Origin: SZUA-36 sp963727635
Lineage (GTDB): Bacteria; Pseudomonadota; Gammaproteobacteria; Xanthomonadales; SZUA-36
Reading direction: 5' to 3'
NCBI GenBank assembly: GCA_963727635.1
Contig: CAVSHP010000019.1
Coordinates: forward strand, 60,925 to 124,924
Length of the DNA stretch: 64,000 nt
Part shown: piece after piece, positions 25,887-36,852 of the stretch
Numbering within the stretch: position 1 is the first letter of the stretch
Layout of the letters: each line of letters starts with the position of its first letter
Made by a program: the position numbers and the translations under genes
The notes under the pieces: model-generated
What the model was told of the DNA's origin: nothing
Databases searched by the model: none
The model's input: only the letters and a program-made list of their open reading frames with translations

Positions 25887-26386
25887 ATCCGGGCTCCTGT
25901 ATGGTTTATCCGCGCTGATCCCGATCACGCATGATCGGATCAATGCGCTAAAAGTATCACAATGCTAAAGGCAAAATAAACCTCGTATAGTTGCAAGAAA
26001 TTGTCCGGTAGCGGATGGTTTTGAAAGTAAATGGTCAGCGGAAAAAAGTCAGTACGCCCACCAAAAAGGTCAGGATACCCACCACTTACTTGTGCAGGAA
26101 ATTTACAAAAGGGTTATGCAGGTTGACCGGTTTGTGGATTTTTCGATACCTGTTAGGCCCGAAAAACATCCGCTTGACTTCCCCACGACCCATCACCCGC
26201 CCATGCCTCATGAAACGTGCGATACAAGCGCACGATCATGCTGAGGCAATGTTTTTGTGCAGAAATGCGCTTGGTCATTTTGAGGTCTTTGTCCTGCCTA
26301 TCCGCCATTCTCAATCATGGTTTTTGACCGTTTGCTCTGATATTGTCAATTGCGAAACTCCATCAATAACAGACAAGAGGACTCCC
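25887..26386. other. 500-bp intergenic region with a degenerate repeat pair
   Basis: Apart from the degenerate repeats at 26041-26085 I see no gene. A frame running into the SDR gene from 26015 lacks a signal or site. The region should contain the promoters for the divergent coiled-coil and SDR genes. Confidence 0.4.
26041..26085. repeat. Repeat remnant I (degenerate GGACACCCAC)
   Basis: Two decayed units, AAAAGTCAGTACGCCCACC and AAAGGTCAGGATACCCACC, in the same direction and 3-5 bases apart. Both carry one or two changes in the core, so this looks like an old cluster. Confidence 0.6.
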
Positions 26387-27724
26387 ATGACATCAATTTT
26401 TCGTTTGTGCGGCTTATTCGCCGTGCTACTCACATGTATCCCCATCAACACCATGGCCCAATCAGCAGAAGCAGATTCCGGGCAAAAAGCCATCCTGGTT
26501 ACCGGCGCCAGTTCGGGGATAGGCCGCAAGATCACCGAGGTTTTTGCCAGCAAGGGTTACTTTGTGTACGCAGGCGCCCGCAAACAGGAAGACCTGGACG
26601 AACTCAACGCCATTGAAAACGTTCAGGCCATCAAACTGGATGTCACCAAACAGGAGCAGATCGATGCCGCGGTTGCCACGGTGGAAAAGGCTGGTCGTGG
26701 ACTGTACGGCCTGATCAATAATGCCGGCGTTTTTATTGGCGGTCCGCTGATTGACGTCGATCTCGAAGAGTTCAAATGGCTGATGGATGTCAATGTCTAT
26801 GGCGTCTACCGCATGAACCAGGCCTTCGCGCCGATGATTATCGCTTCGAAAGGCCGTATCTCCACAATTGGATCCATCTCGGGTACGCTCTCGTCACGTT
26901 TCATGGGCCAGTACAGCATGAGCAAACATGCGATCGAAGCCTACACGGATTCACTGGCTGCAGAGATTGAGCCCCTGGGTGTGCATGTGAGTGTAATTGA
27001 ACCCGGCAACTATAATTCTGATATCTCCGTATCCGCAAAAGCGCGCATGCTCAAAAAGGTAGAAGACTATACCGGCAAGGGATCACCATTTGCAGGGGCA
27101 TTTGAAGGGTGGATAGAAAGAGACTGGGATCGCAGTGTTTACAAGGATCCCGACGAGGTGGCAGAGGCAGCATTGGATGCCATGTTTGCGGATAAGCCAT
27201 TGCGCCGATACATGGTGGTGCCAGATGAGCAGGAAGCGGGCTGGACCATCGGCAAGCAGATCCAGGAACTGGTCCAACTGAATGATTGGCAGGCCTATAC
27301 CTACAGCCGTGAGCAATTGATCGAAAAGCTCGATGCTGCGATGGCCGCCGATGATGTCGGTGAATTGACCGCCATGTTGCACAAGTTTCTGGGCGCCTCT
27401 GATAAGCGCGAAGCACATGAAAATTTCTGGGCGGAGGACCTGGTATATACCTCATCCAATGGTACCCGGTTTGGAAAAGCTGACATCCTGGCCGGCTTCG
27501 ATAAACCGGATGAAGCAGAAAGCGACGGGCCGAAAGTGGCGTACACGGGTGAAGATGTGAAGATACAGTTGTTTGGGACGACCGCCATCGTCACGTTTAA
27601 GCTGGTGGCAACACCAGACGATGGTTCCGAGGTCAAGAACTACTTCAACACCGGCACCTTTCTCAAGCGCGGAGGTCAGTGGCGGGCGGTCGCCTGGCAG
27701 GCCACCGTTATTCCGGGAGCGTAA
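26387..27724 (+). CDS. Exported short-chain dehydrogenase fused to a SnoaL/DUF4440-like domain
   Basis: A 445-residue protein. Residues 1-24 look like a signal peptide (FRLCGLFAVLLTCIPINTMA). An SDR domain follows with the dinucleotide motif TGASSGIG (39-46), NNAG (111-114), catalytic S163 and Y176-x3-K180. About 310-445 is a SnoaL/NTF2-like domain (ENFWAEDLVYTSSNGTRFGKADILAGF..., ending GGQWRAVAWQATVIPG). The start at 26387 has AGAGG eight bases upstream. SDRs need NAD(P)(H), which is scarce outside the cytoplasm, so an export signal is odd; it could instead be a membrane anchor. Substrate unknown. Confidence 0.8.
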   Translation: MTSIFRLCGLFAVLLTCIPINTMAQSAEADSGQKAILVTGASSGIGRKITEVFASKGYFVYAGARKQEDLDELNAIENVQAIKLDVTKQEQIDAAVATVEKAGRGLYGLINNAGVFIGGPLIDVDLEEFKWLMDVNVYGVYRMNQAFAPMIIASKGRISTIGSISGTLSSRFMGQYSMSKHAIEAYTDSLAAEIEPLGVHVSVIEPGNYNSDISVSAKARMLKKVEDYTGKGSPFAGAFEGWIERDWDRSVYKDPDEVAEAALDAMFADKPLRRYMVVPDEQEAGWTIGKQIQELVQLNDWQAYTYSREQLIEKLDAAMAADDVGELTAMLHKFLGASDKREAHENFWAEDLVYTSSNGTRFGKADILAGFDKPDEAESDGPKVAYTGEDVKIQLFGTTAIVTFKLVATPDDGSEVKNYFNTGTFLKRGGQWRAVAWQATVIPGA

Positions 27725-27763
27725 GCCAGAGTTACTTCAATGACCTTAGTGAACTTGAATAGT

Positions 27764-27888
27764 CGTGGGTGTCCTGTCTCTTTTCTTCTTTCTCATGATC
27801 TAGACAAATTGAGTGTCAAAAAGTCAGGAGAAAAAGTCAGGACACCCACCGCCAATTCATTTCTGACTGGTGGGTGTCCGGTTTTCCC
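27764..27888. repeat. Repeat cluster J (AAAAAGTCAGGACACCCACC)
   Basis: A lone GTGGGTGTCCTGTC stands at the left. Then AAAAAGTCAGGAG (core-less), AAAAAGTCAGGACACCCACC, and the inverted CTGACTGGTGGGTGTCCGG. This is the rightmost cluster; none follows in the remaining 36 kb. Confidence 0.75.
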
Positions 27889-27965
27889 CTCGGTTTCCGC
27901 AATTTACGTCTTTTTTGTGAATATAATGGCCCTGAAGTCAAATGGAAACTGCGGGGAATTTGCTT

Positions 27966-29195
27966 ATGAATCAGGCTCAACAGGGTAGAAGGTGGATAGG
28001 CACAGCCGTGCTGATGATCATATTTGTATCACCCGCCAGTGCGCAGCAGGAGATCGATTATTTGAGTTTTGCACACGGCGCATTTCCGGTCGGGATTGGT
28101 GGCGACGGGGATGCGTTGAGAACAGGTTTTGAGCAGGCGCTGGCAGCGATCGATGAGAATGCATCGCCGTTTGTCATGACGCCCAAATTCGGCGGGCCGC
28201 AAACGAGCATAGAACTGGTATTTGAGTTGCCGGCCTTAACCACCTTCGAGCGTTTTGCCATACCCAGTGTATTTGAAACGCCGAGTCCCTCCCAGACATT
28301 CTTCAAGCACGTCGTGGTATCCGGGTCAGCAGACAGCGCGGCAGGGCATTTCACCCAGCTGGGCAGTGTGGATCTTGAGACACACACCGGCAAAGACCAG
28401 CTTAGCGGGTTTGCCGCAGCAACCGCGATGGCCGTGCGCTGGGTCAAACTGGAGCTTAGCGGGGGTCTCGATTTGCAACGCGACCTGACGTTTTTCGAAT
28501 TTAGCGAAATCATTGGCATCGGCCAGCAGGAACCGGTTCCGATGAGTGAAAAATTCAGCGGACAATGGAAGGGTCGGGGAGTGCTGATGGAACTTCACCA
28601 GCAAGGCGCCCTGGTCAGCGGTTGTTATGACCAGACCGGGGAACTCAGTGGTGCTGTAAATGGCAATATGCTATATGCAACCGGTGTCAGCAGGGACGAC
28701 CACACAACCAGCACCTTCGTGCTGACGGTCACAGCTGATGGCTCGATCAACGGTGTCAGATCAAGCAATGGCGCGCCATTTAGGATGTATACCGGGGCTG
28801 TCGCGCCCGCTGCAACTGCAACCGCCTGCTCCAGGCCCGAAGCGGCCGTGCTGGGTTGCGGTTCGATCGTTTACGGCATCCAGTTCGATTATGACTCTGC
28901 TGAAATCAAGGTTGAATCGGAGCAGGTGCTGACGGAGCTTTACCGTGGCCTGTCAGAGTCACCCGTGACATCCATCCTGATCGAGGGCCACACTTCTGCG
29001 GAGGGTTCCGAGAACTATAACCAGGATCTGTCGGATCGCCGCGCCCGTGCGGTAGTCGAGTCGCTGGTAAGCCAGGGTCTGGATCCCGGCCGTATATCAG
29101 CTGCCGGGAAAGGTGAAAGTGAGCCGATTGCCAGCAATGCTGATGAGGCAGGCCGAATGCTCAACCGCAGGGTGGAAGTTGAATGCTCTTTATAA
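27966..29195 (+). CDS. Exported protein with a C-terminal OmpA peptidoglycan-binding domain
   Basis: A 409-residue protein with signal peptide (GTAVLMIIFVSPASAQ). Residues 30-190 are a discoidin-like beta domain (ALTTFERFAIPSVFE, AMAVRWVKLELSGG), then a domain with SGQWKGRGVLMELHQQGALVSGCYDQTGELSG. The OmpA domain at about 300-409 shows IQFDYDSAEIKVES, ILIEGHTSAEGSENYNQDLSDRRARAV and NRRVEV. It should sit in the periplasm or outer membrane, bound to peptidoglycan. The ATG at 27966 is preceded by GGGG; an in-frame ATG at 27942 is possible. Confidence 0.8.
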   Translation: MNQAQQGRRWIGTAVLMIIFVSPASAQQEIDYLSFAHGAFPVGIGGDGDALRTGFEQALAAIDENASPFVMTPKFGGPQTSIELVFELPALTTFERFAIPSVFETPSPSQTFFKHVVVSGSADSAAGHFTQLGSVDLETHTGKDQLSGFAAATAMAVRWVKLELSGGLDLQRDLTFFEFSEIIGIGQQEPVPMSEKFSGQWKGRGVLMELHQQGALVSGCYDQTGELSGAVNGNMLYATGVSRDDHTTSTFVLTVTADGSINGVRSSNGAPFRMYTGAVAPAATATACSRPEAAVLGCGSIVYGIQFDYDSAEIKVESEQVLTELYRGLSESPVTSILIEGHTSAEGSENYNQDLSDRRARAVVESLVSQGLDPGRISAAGKGESEPIASNADEAGRMLNRRVEVECSL

Positions 29196-29228
29196 GTCTA
29201 TCGACTCAGCGTCGGGCAAGTAACGGGA

Positions 29229-30871
<1,643 letters not shown>

Positions 30872-31033
30872 GATTTTCCTCCTGTAAAGGTTTCCCTGGC
30901 GTCGCGGTTATTTACATAGCAGCGCTGGATTTTAACACGCGCGATTGCTGCCAGCCGGTCATTTTACCGGTGCAGTTGCCGCGGTCTTGATACAATCTGT
31001 CACTTCTTAACCACATTAATGCAAAGAACGACT

Positions 31034-31981
31034 ATGAACCAACTCGAAAAACTACAGCAATTCACCACCCTGGTCGCCGATACCGGTGATATCGAATCGA
31101 TCAGACGCTATCAACCCGAAGATGCGACGACCAACCCGTCGTTATTATTAAAGGCCATAAGCCTGCCGCATTATGCGCCGCTATTGCAGCAGGCGCGGAC
31201 ATATGCCGAAACGCAGGGAGGCGACTCTCAAACCCGGCTGGCTAACGCAACCGACAAGCTGGCGGTGCTGATCGGCCGTGAGATCCTGAAGATCGTACCC
31301 GGGCGTGTTTCCACCGAGGTCGATGCAAGACTTTCATTTGACCGGCAGGCGAGTATGGCACGGGCGAGGAAACTGATCGGCCTGTACGAGCAGGCAGGCA
31401 TCGGCCGCGAGCGGATCCTGATCAAGCTGGCATCGACCTGGGAAGGGATCCGGGCCGCTGCCGAACTTGAAAAGGAAAACATCAACTGCAACCTGACCCT
31501 GCTGTTCAGTTTCGCCCAGGCCCAGGCTTGCGCCGATGCCGGTGTGTTTTTGATCTCGCCGTTTGTCGGCCGGATTTTTGACTGGTATAAAAAGTTCGAT
31601 GGCGTGGATTCCTATGCGCCGGCAGAGGACCCGGGCGTGCGTTCGGTGCAACGTATTTACGCCTATTACAAGACGCATGGCTTCAATACCGTGGTGATGG
31701 GTGCGAGTTTTCGCAATGTCGACCAGATACGCCAGCTGGCCGGTTGTGACCGCCTGACCATCAGCCCGGGCCTGATGCAGGAACTGGCAGACAGCACTGA
31801 AGCGCTGGACAGGATTCTTGACCCCCAATCCAAATCGTCCGCAGACGCCAAAACACATCTTGGCGAAGCCGCCTTCCGCTGGGAGCATAACGAGGATGCG
31901 ATGGCGACCGAAAAACTGGCGGAAGGGATACGTCTGTTCGCAGCGGACCAGGTCAAGCTGGAGTCTGTGTTAAAAGCCTGA
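31034..31981 (+). CDS. tal: Transaldolase
   Basis: Non-oxidative pentose phosphate pathway enzyme that moves a dihydroxyacetone unit from sedoheptulose 7-phosphate to glyceraldehyde 3-phosphate. At 315 residues it matches the TalB subfamily (E. coli 317). Visible signatures are D16 in VADTGD, TTNPSLL with N34, the Schiff-base lysine K131 in ILIKLASTWEG, NCNLTLLFSFAQA, and ISPFVGRIFDWYK. The ATG at 31034 gives the usual MNQLEKLQQFT start; an in-frame ATG at 31019 is possible. It is divergent from the phosphoglucomutase, so central sugar-phosphate genes cluster here. Confidence 0.95.
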   Translation: MNQLEKLQQFTTLVADTGDIESIRRYQPEDATTNPSLLLKAISLPHYAPLLQQARTYAETQGGDSQTRLANATDKLAVLIGREILKIVPGRVSTEVDARLSFDRQASMARARKLIGLYEQAGIGRERILIKLASTWEGIRAAAELEKENINCNLTLLFSFAQAQACADAGVFLISPFVGRIFDWYKKFDGVDSYAPAEDPGVRSVQRIYAYYKTHGFNTVVMGASFRNVDQIRQLAGCDRLTISPGLMQELADSTEALDRILDPQSKSSADAKTHLGEAAFRWEHNEDAMATEKLAEGIRLFAADQVKLESVLKA

Positions 31982-32097
31982 AGCGGGAGCCTGGATAGCC
32001 GAATCGGGTGTTACGGAAGATACCGGCAAGTTCCCTGGTAACAATTATGTCGGGACCGTGTAAAGGCTTCCGAACAAACACAATTGGTGCTTTCGGG

Positions 32098-32874
32098 CTA
32101 AGCCCCGGCGACCGAGTGAATGCGCCTGAAAAACGCGACATCGGCCAGCCTGGCGTCACCGGCATCCCCGGCCAGAACCGTGAAGGCCCGTTCCGGTTCA
32201 CCCAGCTGATCCAGGACGATGGCTGCACCGGTGAAATCCTGGTTGCGTGTTGTCTCGTTGACGGTGATCACACAGACCAAACCCGCCGCTTTTGCCGAGG
32301 CAAGACCGGCTTCGGTATCCTCGATCACCAGGCATTCGGCGGCACTCAGCCCCAACTGCTCCAACGCGTACAGGTAAATGTCCGGCGCCGGCTTCTTGTT
32401 CGCAACCACATCGCCACAGGCGATGACGTCAAACCAGTCCAGGCTCTTTTCGCCGAGCGACACCTTTATCAGCAGGATGGCGTTTTCGAATGTCGTGGTA
32501 CTGGCAATGGCCAGCTTCAGGCCGGCTGAATGTGCTTCTTTCAGCAGTCGTTCGACGCCGGGCCGCAGTGGCAGGGCGCCTGATTTCAGCAGCGCCAGGT
32601 AATGTTCCGTTTTCCGCTTGTGCAATTTTCGGATAAATTCATCGATATTTTCGGGCGGTCTGAAACCGCTTAAAAAATCCTCGATGTAGTAGCGAATCCG
32701 TTCCTTTCCTCCAAAAACTTCCAACAGGCGGAGATAGGTGGGAACATCCCAGTTCCAGTCCAGACCCGCATCGTGAAATGCCCGGTTGAAAGCCACCCGG
32801 TGACCGTCACATTCGTTATCGGTCAATGTCCCGTCCACATCGAATATCAGCGCTTTGAGTTCTTTTCCTTTCAT
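32098..32874 (-). CDS. CbbY-like HAD-superfamily phosphatase
   Basis: A 258-residue HAD-IA hydrolase. Motif I is FDVDGTLTDNE with the nucleophile and acid aspartates, motif II IASTTT, motif III lysine in ANKKPAPD, and motif IV VIEDTEAG. The opening ALIFDVDGTLTDNECDGHRVAFNRAF and GGKERIRYYIEDF are typical of CbbY, a xylulose-1,5-bisphosphate phosphatase in Calvin-cycle bacteria. Other members act on other sugar phosphates, so the substrate is only inferred. The start at 32874 is where the family begins; the frame runs further upstream. It is convergent with transaldolase. Confidence 0.85.
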   Translation of the reverse strand: MKGKELKALIFDVDGTLTDNECDGHRVAFNRAFHDAGLDWNWDVPTYLRLLEVFGGKERIRYYIEDFLSGFRPPENIDEFIRKLHKRKTEHYLALLKSGALPLRPGVERLLKEAHSAGLKLAIASTTTFENAILLIKVSLGEKSLDWFDVIACGDVVANKKPAPDIYLYALEQLGLSAAECLVIEDTEAGLASAKAAGLVCVITVNETTRNQDFTGAAIVLDQLGEPERAFTVLAGDAGDARLADVAFFRRIHSVAGA

Positions 32875-33090
32875 GCGGTCATTATAAAACGGAAAGCGGT
32901 CTTTGTTCCCCGGTATCCTGCCGCTTAAAGCGTATGAAAGCGGGTGTATGATTCGATGGGAATGGGCGTTATTGACGCTTGCGCTCAGCACCAAGAGAGC
33001 GGGCTACGCACAAAATATATGTGTCAGTGCCGGGTAAAATACAGAGCATGGATATGCGGATATAATTAAAGGGTAACGGAGGCAATCATC

Positions 33091-33561
33091 ATGAATGAAT
33101 CGATTCAATTTACACTCAATGGAAGACCGGTGGAGTTGGATGCCGGCTCAGGACGCTCCCTGCTGTGGGTGCTGCGCGGTGATCTGGACCTGACCGGCAC
33201 CAAGTACGGTTGCGGTGAGGGGATATGTGGCGCCTGTACGGTGCTCGTCGATGGCGTCGCCGCGCGTGCCTGCCTGCTGGACGTTGCCGATATGGCCAAC
33301 AGGAAAGTGACGACGATCGAGGGTCTTGCCAAAGGTGATGAACTGCACCCGCTGCAGCAGGCTTTCATGGATAACGACGCCCTGCAGTGTGGTTACTGCA
33401 CACCGGGTATGATCATGACTGCGGCCAGTCTGCTGACTGCAAAACCCGCGGCCAGCGAAGCGGAAATCATCGCGGGGCTTGACAACAACCTGTGTCGCTG
33501 CGGCGCCCACAAGCGGATATTGATGGCGGTGCGCTCAGTCGCAGCGAACAACAAGCCATAG
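33091..33561 (+). CDS. 2Fe-2S subunit of a xanthine dehydrogenase-type molybdenum hydroxylase
   Basis: A 156-residue iron-sulfur subunit (IorA/CoxS type). The plant-ferredoxin-like cluster is bound by C41, C46, C49 and C61 (CGEGICGACT...ARAC). The second cluster is bound by C100, C103, C135 and C137 (CGYCTPG...CRCG). It passes electrons between the molybdopterin subunit and an acceptor. The molybdopterin subunit follows 14 bases downstream, the usual order for isoquinoline-1-oxidoreductase-like enzymes that deliver electrons to a cytochrome. The start is preceded by ACGGAGG. Confidence 0.95.
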   Translation: MNESIQFTLNGRPVELDAGSGRSLLWVLRGDLDLTGTKYGCGEGICGACTVLVDGVAARACLLDVADMANRKVTTIEGLAKGDELHPLQQAFMDNDALQCGYCTPGMIMTAASLLTAKPAASEAEIIAGLDNNLCRCGAHKRILMAVRSVAANNKP

Positions 33562-33574
33562 CAGGGGAAAAACC

Positions 33575-35705
33575 ATGTACGAAAACGATCTGAAAGACGA
33601 TTCCAGCAGGTTTAACCGGCGCAGCTTCCTGAAACGTGTGGGCGGCGGCGTGGTGGTCCTGTTCACGACGCCAGTGCGATTCTCACTGGCTGACACGGGG
33701 GCCGCGAGGCAAGCAGAACCGGGGTTCAATGCCTACCTGCGAATTGCCGCGGACGGACGTGTCACCTGCTTTACCGGCAAGATAGAAATGGGCCAGGGCG
33801 TGATTACCTCGTTGCCGCAAATGCTCGCCGACGAACTCGATGTCGCGGTCGATGTGATCGACATGGTGATGGGTGATACCGACCGCTGTCCGTTTGACCG
33901 GGGCACCTGGGGTTCACTCACGACGCGTGTATTCGGCCCCGAACTGCGCGCTGCCGGCGCCCAGGCACGGGCGGTCCTGCTCAAACTCGCCAGTGAGCGA
34001 CTCGGCCTGCCGGTAGCCCAGCTGGCTGTCAGGGATGGCGTGGTATTCGACACCTCCGATCATAGCCAAAACGTTACCTACGCAGCCTTGACCAAAGGCC
34101 AGGCCATCTTGCGTGACATGAAATCGCCCGCGCCGGTCAAGACAGCCGCGGAATACACAGGTCATGGGCACTTCCTTCAAGCGCCGCGACGGCCGTGAAA
34201 AGGTGACCGGCAAGGCGCAATACACGGCCGATATCAAACTGCCGGGTATGCTGCATGCACGCATCATGCGTCCACCTGCACACGATGCAACACTGGAAAA
34301 GGTCGACACTTCCGCCGCCGAAGCCGTGGAAGGTGTGCGGGTCATCCAGCGACGGCGACCTGGTGGCGGTCCTGCATGCACAACGCGAGGTTGCGGACCG
34401 GGCGGTTGCCTTGCTCAAACCCAGCTATTCCCGGCCCGAATCACAACTCAATGAGACGCAATATATACGACCACCTGATGAGCATGGCGCCCGAGGGTGA
34501 GCTTGTAGCTCGAAGGCGGAGACCTGGCCGAAGGTGAAGGCCGGCCACCGAGGTATTGGATGAAACTTACCTCAATGCCTACGTGGCCCATGCGCCCATT
34601 GAACCACACGCGGCATTGGCGAATTTGCCGAACGGCAGAATGACGGTTTGGGCGTCCACCCAGAGCCCGTTTGGGCTTAAGGGGCAGCTGGTTGCGACAC
34701 TGGGTCTTGCGCGAGGACCAGGTGCGGGTGATTACCCCGTTTGTCGGTGGTGGTTTTGGCGGCAAGGCTAGCAGTGGCCAGGGTCTGCAGGCTGCGCGCC
34801 TGGCTAAAATCACCGGGGTGCCGGTGCAGGTTTTCTGGACCCGTGAAGATGAGTTTTACTGGGATACATTCCGCCCGGCGGCCATCGTCAAGATCCGCTC
34901 CGGCCTGACGCAAACCGGCGCGCCCGCGTTCTGGGACTACCGTGTCTATTTCGCCGGCGCGCGCGGCAGCGAGCAGCCCTACGATATCCCGAACCACCGC
35001 ACGATGGCGCATAGCCGGGCGTGGACGGGTCCGCCAGGGTCGCATCCTTTCGCAACCGGTGCCTGGCGCGCGCCGGCGGCCAACACGAATGCATTTGCGC
35101 GTGAACAGCAGATCGACATCATGGCTGCGAAAGCCGGTATCGATCCGCTGGAATTCCGCCTGAAATACTGCAGTGATCCCAAGTATATCGGGGCTACTCA
35201 AGGCTGCCGCTAAAAAGTTTGGCTGGAAGCCCGCTGTCGGGGCGAGTCGGCGCGGCGTGGGCGTGGCCTGCGGTATCGACGCCGACACCGTGGTGGCCAG
35301 CATGGCCGAGGTGGAAGTCAACCGCAAAAACGGTGGAATCAGGGTGAAGCGCGTGCGTTTGTGCGCAGGACATGGGCCTGGTCGTGAATCCCGGAGGGTG
35401 CGACGATGCAGATGGAAGGCTGTATCACCATGGGACTGGGTTATGCGCTGGCGGAGGAACTGCATTTCCGCGGCGGTCAGATCCTGGACCTCAATTTCGA
35501 CCGTTACGAACTGCCGCGGTTCTCCATGCTGCCTGAAATCGAAACCATACTGATCGACTCGGCCGATCCCGCACCCCACGGCGGTGGCGAACCTGCCATC
35601 ATCCTGATGGGCGCGGTCATAGCCAATGCGTTCTTCGACGCGACAGGCGTACGGCTTTTCGAACTGCCAATGACGCCGGCGCGGGTCAAAGCGGCGCTGG
35701 GGTAA
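33575..35705 (+). pseudogene. Molybdopterin-binding subunit (IorB-like), about ten frameshifts
   Basis: Successive frames spell one protein of about 700 residues. The N-terminus has a twin-arginine signal (NRRSFLKRVGGG). Then come FTGKIEMGQGV, GTSFKRRDGREKVTGKAQYTADI, PEGELVA, EVLDETYLNAYVAHAPIEPH, TPFVGGGFGGK (Mo-cofactor loop), RAPAANTNAFAREQQID and, near the C-terminus, DPAPHGGGEPAI with the GGGE that carries the catalytic glutamate. Breaks near 34160, 34345, 34450, 34510, 34545, 34700, 35190, 35350 and 35395 are each fixed by removing one or two bases. Exported by Tat with its small partner. It could be a truly dead gene or an error-dense stretch. Confidence 0.85.
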
Positions 35706-35787
35706 TCCTGGGGTCAGGGTAAAGTGCCAGGGTGTGGCGCGGCGAGGTTGACTACGCGGCGGTTGCAGCCGAATATCAGGACGAGAC

Positions 35788-36177
35788 GTGACCAAAGACG
35801 ATAACAAACCAGGTGATATTGAAGAAGTTACGACCAATCAGACGAACCTGGCCCTGGACAGGACGATGCTGGCCAATGAAAGAACCTATGCCGCCTGGCT
35901 ACGCACCGGACTGGCTGCGCTGGCGACCGGCTTGGCCGCGGCAAAATTCCTGACCGAGGTTTTGCCGGTGTGGAGCATCCGCATGATTGCAACGGTACTG
36001 ATTGGTGTCAGTGCCGCTGCGTTTGTGCTGGCCGCATGGCGCTACAGACATCTACACATCAAGGTATCGCACCTCGATGTCGACGTCATACCCCTGTTCA
36101 TAGTCAGAGGTATAAGTTTTGTCCTGGCATGCTGCTCCATCGTTGCGCTCGTGTACGCATGGTATGCGACGGTTTAG
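35788..36177 (+). CDS. DUF202 (YidH-like) membrane protein
   Basis: A 129-residue inner-membrane protein with GTG start behind GGACGAGA. The conserved motif LANERTYAAWLRTGLAALATG leads into the first of three membrane segments, as in DUF202. Role unknown across the family. It follows the molybdenum hydroxylase genes on the same strand by 82 bases, but no functional link is evident. Confidence 0.85.
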   Translation: MTKDDNKPGDIEEVTTNQTNLALDRTMLANERTYAAWLRTGLAALATGLAAAKFLTEVLPVWSIRMIATVLIGVSAAAFVLAAWRYRHLHIKVSHLDVDVIPLFIVRGISFVLACCSIVALVYAWYATV

Positions 36178-36266
36178 CCGGAAACCGGCGCGAAACCAAG
36201 TCAGGCAATAACTAAAAACAGTCAATATTTTGTGTACCGTTGGCATAACAGTTAAATTCTGATTTG

Positions 36267-36782
36267 ATGAAACTGCGCACAGACTTAACGATTAACGGCA
36301 AGACCCACCAGAAGGGCAATCAATTGCCCTGGTACTTCATCTATCCATTTTTCCTGTTCCACATGTTGATGTTTGGTTTGTCCGGCTTTTACATGGCCTA
36401 TGCCAGCGACGGCCCCGAACTCAGTTTTCTGTATCTGCACGGCGGTTTTGCGATCTTTGTTTACACCATTTTTTACCTGGCGATCTTTGGTGTGGACGAG
36501 GTCAAATGGATGTTCATCAACTCGGCGCTTGGCCTGTTTGGTATCTATGCCCAGATCGATTGGATACTGTCGCTATTTGGCAAGCGGGCCGGCGATTTTC
36601 CACCGTCGGTGCATGTCATTCCATTTCTGTACTACATCCTCTACACCTTTCTGCTCTACCAGATGATTCTCGATATAAGCGGCGCCCGGGAAAACCCGGA
36701 AAGAAAAAAGGCCGTGGAAGGGTTTTATGTCGTTGGTTCGCTATTGGTGTACGGGATGCTTTACCTGCAAAGACCGGGGTAA
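36267..36782 (+). CDS. Polytopic membrane protein of unknown function
   Basis: A 171-residue protein with four or five membrane segments (YFIYPFFLFHMLMFGLSGFYMAY, FAIFVYTIFYLAIFG, VIPFLYYILYTFLLYQMIL, FYVVGSLLVYGMLYL). The ATG at 36267 is taken as the start; a TTG directly before it is also open. No family is recognised. It stands alone, with about 300 bp of noncoding sequence after it. Confidence 0.7.
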   Translation: MKLRTDLTINGKTHQKGNQLPWYFIYPFFLFHMLMFGLSGFYMAYASDGPELSFLYLHGGFAIFVYTIFYLAIFGVDEVKWMFINSALGLFGIYAQIDWILSLFGKRAGDFPPSVHVIPFLYYILYTFLLYQMILDISGARENPERKKAVEGFYVVGSLLVYGMLYLQRPG

Positions 36783-36852
36783 CGCCGGGTTTCGGAAAGG
36801 GATACTGGCACACTTATTATGGTGGGAGGACGCTGGGGTGGGTTGCTATTAC

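Noticed and set aside
26015..26386. N-terminal extension of the SDR frame
   Set aside because: It passes through degenerate repeats, lacks a ribosome site, and a signal peptide with its own site begins at 26387.
10568..27888. Repeat clusters considered as CRISPR arrays
   Set aside because: Spacings are irregular, units occur in both orientations, and the spacers are decayed copies of the repeats themselves; no cas genes are present.
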